From the NCBI GenBank assembly GCA_037367405.1, contig JAZKJV010006951.1, forward strand, positions 1 through 64,000: 64,000 nucleotides of DNA, read 5' to 3'. The notes beneath the pieces are model-generated. The model did no database searches, was not told where the DNA came from, and saw only the letters and a program-made list of their open reading frames with translations. The position numbers and the translations under genes are program-made. Of the stretch, positions 24,201-36,010 are shown one piece after another (position 1 is the stretch's first letter; every line of letters starts with the position of its first letter). Origin of the DNA: Ottelia alismoides. Lineage: Eukaryota; Streptophyta; Magnoliopsida; Alismatales; Hydrocharitaceae.

Positions 24201-24589
24201 CTACTAACAGCTCAACAAGTAAAATCTCTGATAGATCTGCAATGAATGATATCTGCCCAGAAAGGAGGGTCTCATCAGGGTGTTCAACTTTCTTTTCAAT
24301 TAACGGCTCAGATATCTCGACAATGATCTCAGAAAGATGTCTCTCATCTGTGCATAACTCAGGAAATTCAACAAATGGCTCAGATATTTGTACCTCAGAA
24401 CTCTCGGAAGGAGGCATACCATCAGTAATCTCAGAAAAGTATATCAAAGGAATATCAAGAGGTTCCTCAAAAAACTCTGATAGATCCTAAAAAATCAGTT
24501 CAAACTACCCATCAACAACTAGCTCAATTAGACCATCAAGAGAACTCATGTTGATCGTGCTCTCTAAAGAGTCCTATTGGGACATGAAC
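21216..24589 (-). pseudogene. pol: Athila pol, truncated copy 1 (reverse transcriptase to integrase)
   Basis: Minus strand, 5' to 3'. The spacer before reverse transcriptase is cut at 24589 by the duplication junction. A conserved pre-RT segment (24130-23816, AIGWNISDHRGINP) follows, then RT (23637-23110; FRRMPFGLCNAPAKFQRCM; catalytic box FMED, 23365-23373), RNase H (about 23105-22580, with stops), the integrase zinc region (22483-22145), the integrase core (22184-21891, GIDFMGSF) and the C-terminal part (21611-21249, RWHDKHI, LKLFPGKLKSKWSG). RT normally has FMDD here, as copy 2 does, so this copy lost a catalytic Asp. There is no protease or gag and no promoter on its own side. Dead. Confidence 0.9.
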
Positions 24590-24591
24590 AC

Positions 24592-25020
24592 CTGCCCGCG
24601 CCCGCTCTCGACGCACATCCGATCGGCGAACTATGTGAGCTCGGATAGTGCCTTGATCGCGGCCTCTACGGCGGAATTGATCGCCGGCTGCCCGAGGTAG
24701 GCGGTCTTGGGCTCCGGTAGGTACGAGGTGGCAACCGGTTCGGCATCGGGAGGATGCGGAATGACTGGGAGCGGGATGGGCTGCGGCACGAGGGGTTGTG
24801 GGGCCTGGGGTTGGTAGTAGCTGTCGTAGGGCTGATGGTAGTAGGGGTCGGAGGCGTAGGGTTGGGAATAATGCTGGTTGTGGTCGAAGGGCAGTTGATG
24901 TTCTGCTGGGGTTTGTTAGAAGTAGGAGTAGTAGTAGGGGTCGTAGGAGGGGACGGGTTGGGCTTGGGGTTGATGGAATGGAGGTTGGAGATGGGGGTCA
25001 GCGAAAGGGGGAGGGTCCAT
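24592..25020 (-). pseudogene. First-exon fragment of a P/Q/Y-rich host protein (copy 2)
   Basis: Same content as 4302-4730: ATG at 25020 (MDPPPFADPHLQPPF), the shared TAA after YYYSYF, and a few differences, such as SDPYYHQ for ADPYYHQ. The stop therefore predates the duplication. Downstream on the minus strand the exon now reads into Athila pol spacer: the donor CAG|GTGTGC has become CAG|GTGTTC. Without splicing the frame would stop five codons past the junction. Confidence 0.5.
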
Positions 25021-25130
25021 TGCTGTGTGAGGGAGGGACAGGGGAGGAAGAGGAGAGATTTTGGGGGTACGGAGCAATGGAGGTGAGGGCGGGGACAAAG
25101 AAGAGGGGTGACCATAGCGACCAACCCTGC

Positions 25131-26144
25131 TGTAAACTTTGTAAATTATTTTCACGATCTTTGAAATAAGGTAATTTCTCCCGGACTTCATATACTTACT
25201 TCGTCTTACTCTACGGATCATGTCGTTGATTTAAGGCTACTTGGACTAACTAGCTTTGGGTTTGAGTTGAGTTAACCAAATCCTAGCAAATCCAATAATA
25301 TGTTTTTTCCGCTCTCTCTCATCCTTCTCCCCCCTCCTTCATGTTCCATTCTCTCTCCTTCCTTATTCACTTTCAGAAGATTGAGCCTCCTCATTCATCT
25401 CAATTGCAGTGACAACGATGGGTGGGGAGATGAAGGATGAGGGTACGGGAGGATTGGAGGGTCGCGAGCAGATTTAGAGGGCGAAGGCGAGGGCGGTAGG
25501 GCGAGGGCGGAGGACGGGGAGGGTTGTGTGTGGATTAGGAGGGCGAGGGCAAGAGGGTGAGGGAGGACGAGGACGGAGGAGGAGGGAGAGGGCGTGAGAG
25601 GAGAAGGGCGAGGGCAGAGGTCAGGGAGATGGAGGGTAGGTCAGAGGTCGAGGAGGAGGAGGGCGAGAGCATGGGAGGAGGAGGGTGAGGGCGAAGGTAT
25701 GGAGGGCCACAAGTAAAAATGGAGAACGATGGCGAGAGGGGGGCAAGGGTGGAGGTCGGAGGTCGGTGAGGTGGAGGGCAAGGGCAAAGGTCATGGAGGA
25801 GGAGGGCTAAGAGAGGTCGGGGAGGAGGAGGATGAGGGCGCGGGAGGAGGAGGGGGAGGGCGGAAGTCGGGGGGAGGAGGGTGAGGGTGGTGGAGGTCGA
25901 GGAAGTAGTGAGTGCTGGGTGGGGAAAGGGAGATGAGGAGGAGGATGAGGGGAGGGGTACTTAATGTAAATTTGATAAAAAATAGGTATGATGTAAAAGA
26001 ACATAACAGAATCCGATTAGTTTTAACGGGTAAATGAATGGGGCTTAACCACAGGGGCTGTGGGGTAAGTGTTATCAAGTTTTCGGAGTCGAGGAGGGAA
26101 TTACCTTATTTCAAAGGTCGTGGAGGTAATTTACAAAGTTTATA
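25131..26144. mobile_element. Element with about 52-bp terminal inverted repeats, Mutator-like (copy 2)
   Basis: Counterpart of 4840-5862 with the same left (TGTAAACTTTG) and right (CAAAGTTTATA) ends and a purine-rich core (about 25410-25960). Internal indels shorten the core slightly, including loss of one GGAGAG run. No target duplication is visible. Confidence 0.55.
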
Positions 26145-29100
26145 GGGCCCATGGAGTAAAAATACACACATGTACAATCCGGATATGCTCATTAGCGATT
26201 GTAAACGTGGAAAGGTGACCTTCGTCTTGAAGATGGACCTACGATTCAGATATTATCTAGTGTGGAACAAGGAGGGAGACTGACTAAAGTATGAGTGTGT
26301 GACGCAATATGGTTATATGGCTTTCAGGGGACTAGGAAAGGGACAGAGCAATTCTCATCAAGTGGGCTAGGATTTCAGTAAGGCGGATGGATAGCAACGA
26401 AGGTATATTGGCAACCTTTTCCAAATCCTCTTTTCATAAATGAGGAAGACAATGCCGTGATACTCATCAAGGAAGGGATTCATGAAATGAACGAGAAAAG
26501 GATTCGAACAATGAGAGAAATGATGCAGAGAGAATTGATGCTTTGTCAAAACGAGAGAATTAACATCGTAATATATGTCTCCTTCCCTTTTCCCATACGA
26601 GAGATTTAATGCCCAGGATTCTCACCAACTAGGGACAGGCTACAAAGGTACATCACTCAATTCAATGATGAATTTTCATTTAGCCCTAAAAATCATGCCT
26701 TTATTTATGTTAAGTGTAATTATGTTGCAACCCTTGTAGACTTGTCATTTCAACGCATGTACATATCCATGTAGGAAGGAACTGAGACATGTGTTATGGA
26801 TTGAAGATATTAACTTACCTATAGATATTTGTTTATTAAATTTCCAAATTTCAAAACCTTTTGATATAGTCACTCTCTCACATACACCATTCACTCTTAC
26901 ACGCATACATCGACAACTTGCACATGCACAATGACGTACACTCAATACATATGCAACCTCGCATACATTCACATTCACAAACTTACACAACCTAGTATGC
27001 TTAGTGAAGTTCATCATCCTTATCTTCTTCATATCATATTTTATATAGATCGGACCTTGTACCTAGTTGACTCACAATAAAATTGCATTAATAGTTTGAA
27101 ACTTGAATATGTGTGTATTAAAATAAGATGATAAAATTTAACTGAGCATACCTAATGACATATGGTTGGCCTTTGTATCCTCACAACCAAATTCATACTC
27201 ATGATCGTGTTCATCTACATGGGCATGAATCCTCGAAATTCTAAAGAAATTGAAAGTGAACATGCTTTTCAATAATAAAAAATAAGACTTTCTAAATTAC
27301 AAGTCCATTTACTATTTAAAAAGAGTATTGACTCGTGTAAACGTACGCGGATAGATGTCGAAAAAAATAAATATGACTCATTAATACCTCTTTGATTCAC
27401 GAAGAATGTTGTTGAAATACACATGCATATGCTGTGATTCTAGCCCTTCCAGAGAGTCTACTCATTCGCAATATCGTCGATGTACTCAATAGTAGATTGA
27501 ATAGATGTATGAACACACACATATTATATATCCAATGCTTCGAAGATGAGGCATATTAAAAGATAATATGGCTATAAAAAAGTGCATCACTTAGAATTTC
27601 ACTTCTTCCATTTTCTCTTATAGAGCAATCATCTCATCATCATTGATAATATGGTTTGTCCTATCCTCCCTCCCCATCCATACCTTATTTTACTTTATAG
27701 CGTATAATATTGTTTATTTCTTTTACCTATTCACATATTTTATAATACAAATTTAAAAAGAAGTAATGCATATTCACATAGTTTGAAAGTTTGAAAGGCA
27801 TGTACCTGATCATATACTCACAAATAAAAGCATGTACATGGTCATCTTATCGTATTTATAAATAATATTCTAATTAGAATGCATTTTTACAAAGCTTGAA
27901 AGTTTGAAAGGCATGTACTTGATCATATACTCACAAATAAAAGCATGTACTTGGTTATCTTATCATATTCATAAATAATTATTCTAATTAGATCATGTGA
28001 TATTCTACATGGATCCTAACATATGCCTAATCATTTCATAATAAGATTTAACTCAAAGTTTGAAACTTGAATAAATATGGATAAAAGTAAGAGGACAATA
28101 TTTCACTGAGCAAACCTAATGACATAGGAGTTGGTCATTTGCAACAAGAGAATAATTTTTGTGTGTAAGCCTGCATTCGATTACAAAAGACTAATTTTAT
28201 ATAAATATTAATAAATGAAAAATAAAGATGTTTTTATTAGAAAATTAAGTGTTACCCACTCTATTGGGAGCTTCCTCCTATTTTATATCTAAAATATGAA
28301 AAAGTAAGATAATATATGAACATCCTCACAATCACATTCATTTGCAATGCAAACTAATAAAAAATGTAAGATCAAAAGCTAAATTAACACTTATATCCAA
28401 GATAGGAGTCCACTTTATAGAAAATTTCTGGTATCTCATCAATAACATCAGAATTAAAGACTAGTTTATTGACACTTCCACACACACACACATATGTATT
28501 AACACTAAAATAAGTGTAGCACATTAAGAAGTGTGTCCTCTCTCTTACAAGCCCATCCTCTCAAAGACACTCTACACTAATACACTCTCTAGCACATATT
28601 AGTGCATGATCTAGCATGCATGCACGCACGCTATGTCTAATCACAATACACTAACACACTCCCTGAGACACGCGCATACGCGCGCACACAAACATAACAC
28701 ACATACACACACAAATAATCTCTCTTCCTCCACTTTCCCTCTCATGTGCACACACATATAATTAAAACACATGCATAAAACACATAAAGAGAAAACTCTG
28801 ACACACATACATACTCTCTCTCTCTCTCTCTCCGACACTCAACACATACATACACTAATACTTTCACCCACTCTAACTCACAAATATTCCAATATACATG
28901 CGAACATATACTAACGCACACACACACACACTAATGTACACATATAAATTACGTTATACCAATTAATATGGGTATTTAGTCATACGTATAGGTTCTTACA
29001 TCATATGTACCTAAACCCAGGATAATATGGGTATTTAGTCATATGTATAGGTTATCACATCATATGTAGCAATGTAATTTCCCAAATTATCATTGTTTCT

Positions 29101-30303
29101 CCTTGACATTTCATTATATATCTATAGTGCATTGTAAATTTGATGGTGGTGAGTACAACGTGGGATATTCCAAAAAGAACATCACTAAATTACATGTTTT
29201 GATTTACTGTGAAATTTTTAACATAAACTATTACCCAGTCGAATGAAATTAGTATAAAACCTAACTACAATAAACAACAACAAAATTCCATATTCACAGT
29301 GTGCATGCTTACAATCGTAACCACACAAAAATCCACATATAGTTGTCTGCTATATACCAAATACCCAGTCATATATATGCCCACATCATCCCATATACAC
29401 CCAAACCCACACATATCCACATGCACACTCCACATATCCATACACAGTATACATGTATACATACATACATACATACATATATATCACCCGGGTTCGCATC
29501 TCTGCATGTATATAAATACCACTATTAGACACATAAAGTTTACCCATGATAATAAACCTAAACTAACATTAACATAATAAAAATGGGTCTGTTATAGCAA
29601 CCATATTGTTGTCTTTTAAACAAAGGTGAATATATGCACACAACATGTTTTATTTTATAATGGTGGTGCAATAGGCACTTCATCACACACCATGCATACA
29701 TGTTGATTTGCATACAGAATAGCCTAAAAATTTAGTTCTAACATCTAATTTACTATAATCTAATCGTATTATGTCGGATCTACAAATTAATGAATTCAAA
29801 CAACATTTGTTGCTTCTAATAGCAGTGTATTAGGCATTTAATCAAACAAATTGCATACATGTTGATTTGCATATATAATAGCATAACAAAATCAATTCTA
29901 ACATCCAATTTACACAGATCTTATCGTATGATGTACAATCAATAAGTTATTGAATTCAGGCAACGAGGTATGATGTTCTGTTCTAAAAAATGCAAACTCT
30001 AAAATGTTGATATATTCATAGTATGCAACTAAAATCAAAATAAAGAAGAGAGGAGCGCTCTAAGACTTGATGGTAGAAAAAGGAACGTGTATAGGAGGTA
30101 AATGACAATCAATGAAGGTAAGAGATGTCGCTCAAAGACCGCAAGAGGATGATTTTTAGGGTTCGAATTCATTTGGAATGAAATAAAGGGAGCCATATAG
30201 CATTTTGTCCAACATACATAGGCAAGCACATGTTCTCTCTAAGTGCTTGCTAAGGTGCTTACCCCCAAATTCCATGGTTTGCTTAAAAGTCATGCGCTAA
30301 AAT
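26145..30303. repeat. Microsatellite- and tandem-repeat-rich non-coding DNA (copy 2)
   Basis: Counterpart of 5863-10029. Differences show repeat instability. The long (CA)n at 8408-8441 is collapsed near 28700-28710. The two-unit repeat near 27790-27990 has an extra AAGCTTGAAAGTTT stretch in its second unit. The TACA run at 29457-29475 is longer than in copy 1. No gene is supported. Confidence 0.65.
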
Positions 30304-30842
30304 TCAACTGGGAGAGATAGTGGGAGAGAACACATGCTCGCAAGGTGCTCGCTTACATGTGGGCAAGGACATGGGCTCACCCAGTCCACACTCTTCTATA
30401 CTTGCCAAATTGCCTTTTCTTGTAATCGAAGAAAGAAACTCAACATTCGTTAGTTTTAATTTATTCATATTATAAGAAATAATGGAACCGTTTAAAGAGT
30501 TGGGGATGGATAGTAGTATGAAATCAGTCTGCATATCTGCATCTATCACCACCAGAGAGTCTGTAGCTCAAAGAGGTGCCCAAACATTTTGATTGTGTGC
30601 TCCTGGCTGAAGTCTTTTCCTAAATCTTGCAATGAAGCATGTCTTTCAAGATACGATATCATTGAGTGCGATTCACATTGCCAAACAACTCCTTCATCTA
30701 AAGCGTATTGGATATGGATCCAACAATGTAGTAAGGAGCGAGCGAATGATCCTTGTTCCACTTGTTGTTGAAGTCTCTGACATCCTCTGTCTGAGGGTCC
30801 TCGTACTTCACTGATGAGAGCACATACCCGATGCATTTCCAT
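30304..30842 (-). pseudogene. Ty1/copia gag remnant (copy 2)
   Basis: Same fragment as 10030-10560: DADMQTDFILLSIPNSL and YNMNKLKLTNVEF, with HTIKMFGHLFELQTL in the shifted frame upstream and an open run back to 30842. The frameshift is shared, so it predates the duplication. 30843-31885 has no recognisable feature. Confidence 0.55.
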
Positions 30843-31885
30843 GTCTTCCTCCTTCAGTTCTCATTCTTCTCTTCTGCTCTTCCTCCTTCTTTATCTTCTC
30901 AATCTCCCTCTTCTCCTCTAGTTTCTCTGTATATTGATACCAAATCCATCGCCAACCCTACTCCCCAAAGAATCTCCGCATTTCTCGTTCTGCCCCCAAG
31001 TATGGTCATGTTCGGTGATCAAAGGTCTACAGTTTCTTTGGCCACCCACTAAAGTTCCTTCACTCACCAATTCCCTTCTACACTTACTATCAGACTAATA
31101 TCTACTACCATACAACCTTATTTTATTAATTGCATGTCATATTCACTTGAAGCCCCATGGATTAAATACCTCTTATAGATAAGCACAAGCACCTTGAGCA
31201 ATAAACTACTAGAGAACAAAATCGAGAACCACTTCCATGATCAAGCATTACTACTATCGAGCACCATTTAAAGATGCATCACCACTACTTGAGAGAAGCA
31301 TCAAGTAGGCTGAGCATCAAGGAGAATAGTTGGAGCAACAACTTCCATAGAGTCATCGATCCAAACCACTCAATGCTTGCATAGCCTTTGCCCTATCTTG
31401 CTTGGTCATCGACGACACCATTTGGAGATTCAAGATTCTATGAATCACATGGAAATCAACCTACCATATCTATAGATTAGATTTAATCTTTTGAACACGA
31501 ATGATGACATTATCTCGAGTATCATCAGAGATCGAAGAAGCTTTGGCATATGATATCAAGATCTACTTTGTAATTGAACTTCTCTAATAAACATTACCTT
31601 ATTAAAACTTTCTCATCATTAGCATTAGCAATAATGTTGAACCTCATTAACTGAAAAATGAGACATTTGTTTATCAATAACTGTAAGTATATGTTTTAGT
31701 TTCAAAGCAACAAGAAGTTTTGTGAAGCAAAGCATCAAATACAACAAGGAGATAGTTGAGGGGATGATATCATACCAGCATTTACGTTGGGAGAATGTTT
31801 ATTATTCTCTTTGGAACTTTGGTACACATGAGATGTCGATCTTTGTATGTGAGGAGATGTTTGCTTTACATTCCCAACTGGCAGA

Positions 31886-34800
31886 TGTTGTTACGGAAAT
31901 CTTCGAGGATTGATATTTATTGGTATAAAGTCATTGCGATCCCTAAAATTCTCGGCTCAAACAAATAAGTTTATATTTTTTTCTTCTCTAGATACAAAAT
32001 TAATTACAAGAGACTAATGAAGCGAGAGAAATTTCTGCTACTTATTTACATATATAGCGAACGGGATCGAACTCAGGGAGGCTACAATTCTTGAGGGTTA
32101 TTCAAATAATCGATAAAAAACCAATTAAAAGAAAAAGGAATCTCAAATGCAAACTATCTTTGATTTTTGTGGATTTTTTTTGATTTCTATTTTTTAATTT
32201 CTGATTTTCAAATTTTTAGTGATTTTAATTTTGTAATTTTTTTAAATTTTCAAAAATATGATTTTCAAAATAAGTTTATACACAAAATAAAAGCAACCTT
32301 TTTAGATTATCAGATATAGCAAAAATGCTTATAAATGCCCAAATAAACTCTTTTTGTGTTTTTATGATATTTTTTATTGTTTTTTTATTTTTTAGATATT
32401 TTTAAGATTTTTAAATTGAATAAAAATAAGAGAAAATGGAAACAATGAATAAACAGATTATTTCACAATTTAAAAATATGAAATAAAATAAAAAGTCGTG
32501 AAAATTATTTTTCTAAAATACTTGAGGCAATTATTTACAAACAAAAACTGAAATCGTTTTTCGGATTTTCCTAAATTTTCTGTGATTTTTTAATATTTTG
32601 AGTATTTTGCTTTTTTGGGGGTTATAAATGATCAATGCACGAAATTTGGACAGAAATTAAAACATAGCAAAAGAAATTAATATTTTTTTAATTTTTTTAA
32701 AGCAATATTTGAATTTTAAGATTTTTCAAAGTTCAAACAGATAAAATGACACTATTTTTGTTTTTTAATAATAGAAAATGGGATAAAATGCAATGAAAAA
32801 ATTATGCTAGAAAGATACACATATTAGGAGAATAACATGATTTTTGCAAAATTTATTGACCAATAAAAGTACTTATTTCAAAGAAAAGATCACGCAAATT
32901 TAAAGTCTGGGAACATGGACTGAGAGGAAATTATTCAATTTTTTACATTAGAAAATAATAAAAAAATAAAAACAGGATGAAAAACACAACTTACCCAAGA
33001 AACACATGTGTGACATGTGCTTGAATCTGGAGCATGGTGTCTTTTTGCGATTTTTGAAAACATCTAGGGGAGAAATGCAATTTATCCAATTTTTTATTTC
33101 AAATCCCCCTAAGGTTCTCTTCTGTTTCTTGGTCTTCATGCTGAACGCAGAAAAGGGGGCGTCACCGCTCTCTCGCTCCAGACATAGGGGTTGTGATGTG
33201 CGAGGTGCTGACAGAGGCAACGATCGCGCGTTGGTGGCACGGGCTGCTCACGTTCACGCAGGTTGCTGGTGGAGGTCGCGTGCTCGCAGGTGATCAACTG
33301 TGGTGGATCAACGAGGCTGTGTGCTACACCGTACGGTGGAGATGGTTGGAGCTCACAGCGGAAGGCAGCGGAACGAGGACACTAACGACGCTCGCGGGCG
33401 CAAGCTGCTCGCGTGAGGTACTGGCGGAGGCGCTGCGAGGGGCGGTGTCGCAGGTGATTGCGATCGCACGATGGTGGCACGGTTGCTTACGCTTGCGTGG
33501 GTTGCTGGTGAAGGTCGCGTGCTCGCAAGCGATCGACGATGGTGGATCGGTGAGGCAGTGTGCTCCAGTCGATGTTGGGCGGAGATGGGCTCCAGCGGAG
33601 GAGATTCGATGGGGCGATACACGCCCCGCGACAGTGCCGTTAGTGAAGATGGAGATCACCAGCGGGGCTCTAGCGGTGCTGCGGACCTTGCGGATGTCGA
33701 TAGTGGAGGAAGGGTGGCGGGCGCCTCCTGCTGGCTGGTGGAGCGGTGCCTTCCGCTATTGATGCCCTCTTTTTATTTTTTTATTTTTTGTAAAACAGAA
33801 ACTGAAGAAGAAAAAAACTTTTGTTTTTTAACAAAAATTTAGAAATTTTTTTTATAGATATTATTATTATTTTTATTATTTTTAAATTTTTTCCTAATTC
33901 ATGCAAAATAAATGTTAGAAAGAAAAGGCTAGATATTTTTTTATTTTTTGTTCTTTTTATTTATAGACAAATTAGTACGTGAGCACGATGACTCGGTCTA
34001 GATTATTCGAAATGCGAAAAAATATCAAACGGAGATGTGAGTGAATGCGTATCCTTGCGATGTGGATCAAATCTGTGTTTCCGACCACCGCACGCGGCCG
34101 GAGTTGGAAGATTGCGTGAGGTAGAATAAGAACGCGAATAGATCGAGATGTGAAGGTGAAAAACCAGATCAGAATTAGATCAAATCGTAATAGATTCTAA
34201 AATCTTTAAAAAAATGATTGAAATGAAAAATGCCAAATATAAACTACGATTAACCTAGGATAAAAAATAAGAAAAACGATGGATCTCACCTTAGGAGCAG
34301 AAAAGACCGTGATCGCCTCGACGAAGACCGACTCGCTATCACCTACGGCTTGGAGGCTAGGGACCCTTCTACAACAAGAAGACTCTCGGAGAATCGGCTC
34401 CTCTCACCAAAGATTGATCAGTTGAAATGGAGAGGAGGAGCCATATTAATATATAACGAAAGGAGTTTGAATTTTTAACATTTTGAATGGAGATAAGAGA
34501 TAAGAAAAATTTGAAATGAGATAAAGTTAAAATTATTTACAAAAATTAATTATTTTTTGTATTTTCTTCACTTTATTAAATTGAAAAATAAATGTAATTT
34601 TATATTTTTTGTGGTGGTTAGTTAAGAAAATTAACTATATACATAAACTATATACATATATGACATTATATACATGGTTAAATAAGGAAATTAGTTTTTT
34701 TGTTTTAAAATTATTGTATTTTTTATTTTAACTAATTATTAAAAATATTCACTATTAGTTACAAATATAAAAAATGAAATATATACAACAAATAAATGGA

Positions 34801-35484
34801 AAAATTGCACAGACCACCCTAGAAAACCAACATTTTAACCGTAATATCAAAAATTATGAAATCACAATCATTTTAAAGATAATTTAATTTAGAATACAAT
34901 GGAAGTGAGTTTGGTTCAATTTGAGTTTATATGGAGCTGGAATTAATCTTTCAATTATCGCTTAGTGGCTTATTCCGTACGTGGTTACTTTTATTTTGTA
35001 CATGATTTTATTTTGCAATTATTTTATTATTTAGGGAACATTTTTATTTACAACTTTTGTTTTGAAAATTATTTAATTTGAGGTCAATTTATGTACAATA
35101 AAATAGTGTTAGTTTTATATAGATATACACAAAATAAGTGAGAAGTATTTACAACACATTTTTTGGATTTTTAAGTAAGGACCCTATCTCCCCCTACTTT
35201 AATCCTGGTCGATCAAGTCAAGTCTTGACCTTTTCTCGATTTTCAGGTCAATCTGTATCTATTACATATATATTGTCTTCTTCTTCTTCTTCTTCTTCTT
35301 CTTTATTTTCTTTATTTTTCTTTCTTTCTTTCTTTCTTTCTTTATTTTAGGTTAAAATAAGTGTACAATATTTACACAGAGATGCAAGTTAGTAAGAATA
35401 TGCAGTTAGTACTATATACGTGTGTTTTATAGGGGATTTTAAGCTAAAGTAGATGGATAAAGATGATGAAATTCATATTCATCA
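31886..35484 (-). mobile_element. Athila 3' LTR (copy 2, the one belonging to the full element)
   Basis: Same sequence as 11612-15216, with small differences. Terminal TG...CA, the GAACTCAGGGAGGC motif near 32070, and the GC island with its 240-bp dimer (33170-33770). The Phe-Leu and Ser-rich frames come from (TTC)n and (TTTC)n near 35277-35345. Confidence 0.88.
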
Positions 35485-36005
35485 TCCCCATATGCTTTAC
35501 CTTTGCTAGTCCCTTAGCAAACACTTATTTGAAAGAATAAGTGAATAAAAGAAAAAGAAAGGAAAAATAAGGAAATTTGGACAATATTGACTTCTAAACT
35601 TATCTTCATAAAATTGTAGTATGAAGCTCTGTCAGGCCTTTGGATTATTATTATGGGGGAACCTTATAGGGAAATAGATTTAGAACCTAACATCCTTCAA
35701 GTTCCACAAGTATCCTATCCGGGTCAGCTCAACAGTCAAGTCAGAACAAGTCTACATACACAAATTCTTATGGCTATGAATCGTTACTTGTACGGTGTAA
35801 GTGAATTATAGCTCCCCATCTCAAAAGTGGCAAGGAACTAGCCTCCTTCAACAAGGTAACTCTAGTTCCCTAGTCTAGCAACTATTTCCTCGAGGAGCAG
35901 GGATATTCCCTTCTAATTTCAAGTACAACCAGCTCAAGAAGAGGAGATGGAGAAAAGAATAGACGTTAACCAGTGTAGCTACATATACTTGGATGCATGA
36001 CCAGT
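35485..36005 (-). other. Athila 3' end: purine tract and TTTGCTA hairpin (copy 2)
   Basis: The hairpin arms are TTTGCTA (35502-35508) and TAGCAAA (35515-35521). Read on the minus strand they precede GCATATGGGGA and the LTR start. The remaining bases are non-coding 3' region up to the GTAGC duplication. Confidence 0.7.
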
Positions 36006-36010
36006 GTAGC

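Larger units (their letters stand above)
4300..24589. repeat. Tandem segmental duplication, copy 1 (20,290 bp)
   Basis: The bases from 4300 match those from 24590 in order for about 20.3 kb, with scattered substitutions and small indels. Copy 1 ends at 24589, inside Athila pol, and the next base restarts the sequence of 4300. Left flank, junction and right flank share only AC at the breakpoint. The segment contains the exon fragment, the inverted-repeat element, copia gag, an Athila LTR, a nested solo LTR and most of pol. Confidence 0.95.

Noticed and set aside
31722..31913. 63-codon plus-strand frame just left of the Athila LTR
   Set aside because: The first copy carries the same sequence with small changes; no domain, and it runs across the LTR boundary.
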